Made by a program: the position numbers and the translations under genes. The notes under the pieces are model-generated. The model made no database searches and had not been told where the DNA came from. It saw nothing but the letters and a program-made list of their open reading frames with translations. A stretch of 35,807 nucleotides of DNA. Source: Pseudomonadota bacterium. Its GTDB lineage: Bacteria > Pseudomonadota > Gammaproteobacteria > Burkholderiales > Sulfuriferulaceae. Positions 34,759-35,807 of the stretch are shown here, piece by piece (position 1 is the stretch's first letter; every line of letters begins with the position of its first letter). The DNA lies in contig JAJYMO010000100.1 in assembly GCA_021786845.1 (NCBI GenBank), positions 1 through 35,807 on the forward strand, given 5' to 3'.

Positions 34759-35807
34759 AACCTTCCCTGCTAAAAAAATTGGCCCAGTTGACAGACCGGC
34801 TGGATGAGATTGATCGCCTTCTGGCCCTGGAAACCAGCACCAAAGATTTGGACAACTACCGGCGTTTGACGCGCGAACATGCGGAAATTTCTCCGGTGGT
34901 CGCCCTGTATCGCCAGCTTGTTGCTGCCCAGGCAGATTTGGCTTATGCAGGGCAAATGCTGGGCGATACTGAAATGAAAGAACTGGCTGAGCAGGAAATG
35001 GACGATGCGCAGGCGCGTATTTTGACGTTAGAGCTTGCGTTGCAGACGGCACTGTTACCCAAAGACCCAAATGATGAACGCAATATTTTTCTTGAAATAC
35101 GGGCGGGAACCGGTGGCGATGAATCGACGTTGTTTGCGGGGGATTTGTTGCGCATGTATGTGCGTTACGCTGAACGGCAACGCTGGAAAGTGGAAATTGT
35201 TTCAGAGAGCCTCAGTGATCTGGGGGGGTACAAGGAAATTATTCTGAAACTGATCGGGCGTGGCGCGTATTCGCGACTTAAATTTGAATCCGGCGGTCAC
35301 CGTGTGCAGCGGGTACCCGAAACGGAAACGCAGGGGCGCATTCACACTTCAGCCTGTACGGTGGCGGTGATGCCGGAAGCCGATGAAGTCGCCGAGGTGA
35401 ATCTTAATCCGGCAGATTTGCGTATTGATACTTACCGTGCCAGCGGCGCGGGTGGACAACACATTAATAAAACCGATTCGGCTGTCCGGATCACCCACTT
35501 GCCCACCGGGATTGTGGTGGAATGTCAGGACGACCGTTCGCAACACAAAAACAAAGCGCAAGCGATGTCCGTGCTGGCTGCACGGATCAAGTCTGCACAA
35601 ATGCGGGAGATGGCGGACAAAGAAGCCGCGACACGGAAGTCTTTAATCGGCAGCGGCGACCGCTCGGAACGCATCCGCACCTATAATTTTCCGCAGGGGC
35701 GCATGACCGATCACCGCATCAACCTTACCCTGTACAAACTGGACGCGATCATGGAAGGTGAGATCGATGCCTTGCTGGATGGTTTGGCCACCGAGTATCA
35801 GGCTGAG
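34755..35807 (+). CDS. prfA: Peptide chain release factor 1 (3' end beyond window)
   Basis: RF1 ends translation at UAA and UAG. The first 351 codons are visible and the frame is open to the right edge; RF1 proteins have about 360 residues, so only the last few are missing. The stop-codon recognition tripeptide is P188-E189-T190 (a PxT form, PAT in E. coli) in [19 protein letters not shown]. The peptidyl-hydrolysis motif is G233-G234-Q235 in [18 protein letters not shown]. The N-terminal coiled part ([17 protein letters not shown]) is normal. It is translationally coupled to hemA. Confidence 0.97.
   Translation, partial: MKPSLLKKLAQLTDRLDEIDRLLALETSTKDLDNYRRLTREHAEISPVVALYRQLVAAQADLAYAGQMLGDTEMKELAEQEMDDAQARILTLELALQTALLPKDPNDERNIFLEIRAGTGGDESTLFAGDLLRMYVRYAERQRWKVEIVSESLSDLGGYKEIILKLIGRGAYSRLKFESGGHRVQRVPETETQGRIHTSACTVAVMPEADEVAEVNLNPADLRIDTYRASGAGGQHINKTDSAVRITHLPTGIVVECQDDRSQHKNKAQAMSVLAARIKSAQMREMADKEAATRKSLIGSGDRSERIRTYNFPQGRMTDHRINLTLYKLDAIMEGEIDALLDGLATEYQAE

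Overview
The window looks like a chromosomal segment of a betaproteobacterium, probably close to the Nitrosomonadales/Gallionellales/Methylophilales. This is inferred from gene content and order: a dusB-fis-purH run, lptFG divergent from pepA-holC-valS, an EarP-type elongation factor P, and hemA-prfA. No rRNA or marker phylogeny is available here. No tRNA, rRNA or CRISPR array was seen.

Region 1 (about 1-5.5 kb) is accessory DNA. It starts with the C-terminal end of a REP-associated tyrosine transposase (RAYT). It carries five copies of a REP-like palindrome built on GGGTCAGGTCTTGCCTTTTG. Between the copies lie two toxin-antitoxin modules (PrlF-YhaV on the minus strand, Phd-PIN on the plus strand), a 761-residue HExxH/DUF4214 protein, a small lipoprotein, and a 140-bp AT-rich element with 22-bp terminal inverted repeats.

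Region 2 (5.5-14.4 kb) is a surface-polysaccharide cluster, all on the plus strand: a Wzx-like flippase, a GT2 glycosyltransferase, a hexapeptide acyltransferase, a DxD glycosyltransferase, gmd, an rmd-like reductase, and two GT4 glycosyltransferases. gmd plus rmd suggests GDP-D-rhamnose as a donor sugar. No polymerase, ABC exporter or priming transferase is visible. The first genes look AT-rich by eye, while gmd onward resembles the rest of the chromosome. gmd carries an in-frame insertion encoded by a palindromic element.

Region 3 (14.6-21.45 kb) is a leftward housekeeping operon: pepA-holC-small ORF-valS-earP-efp. EF-P has Arg at position 32, the residue that EarP rhamnosylates, and the two genes are adjacent.

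Region 4 (21.5-35.8 kb) reads mostly rightward: lptF-lptG, a minus-strand RDD membrane protein, dusB-fis-purH, a 317-bp gap packed with hairpins, purD-tsaC-hemF, a large bifunctional-type penicillin-binding protein, hemA, and prfA, which runs off the right edge. The most unusual non-coding features are the purH-purD palindrome cluster, the REP/RAYT family on the left, and the gmd insertion.
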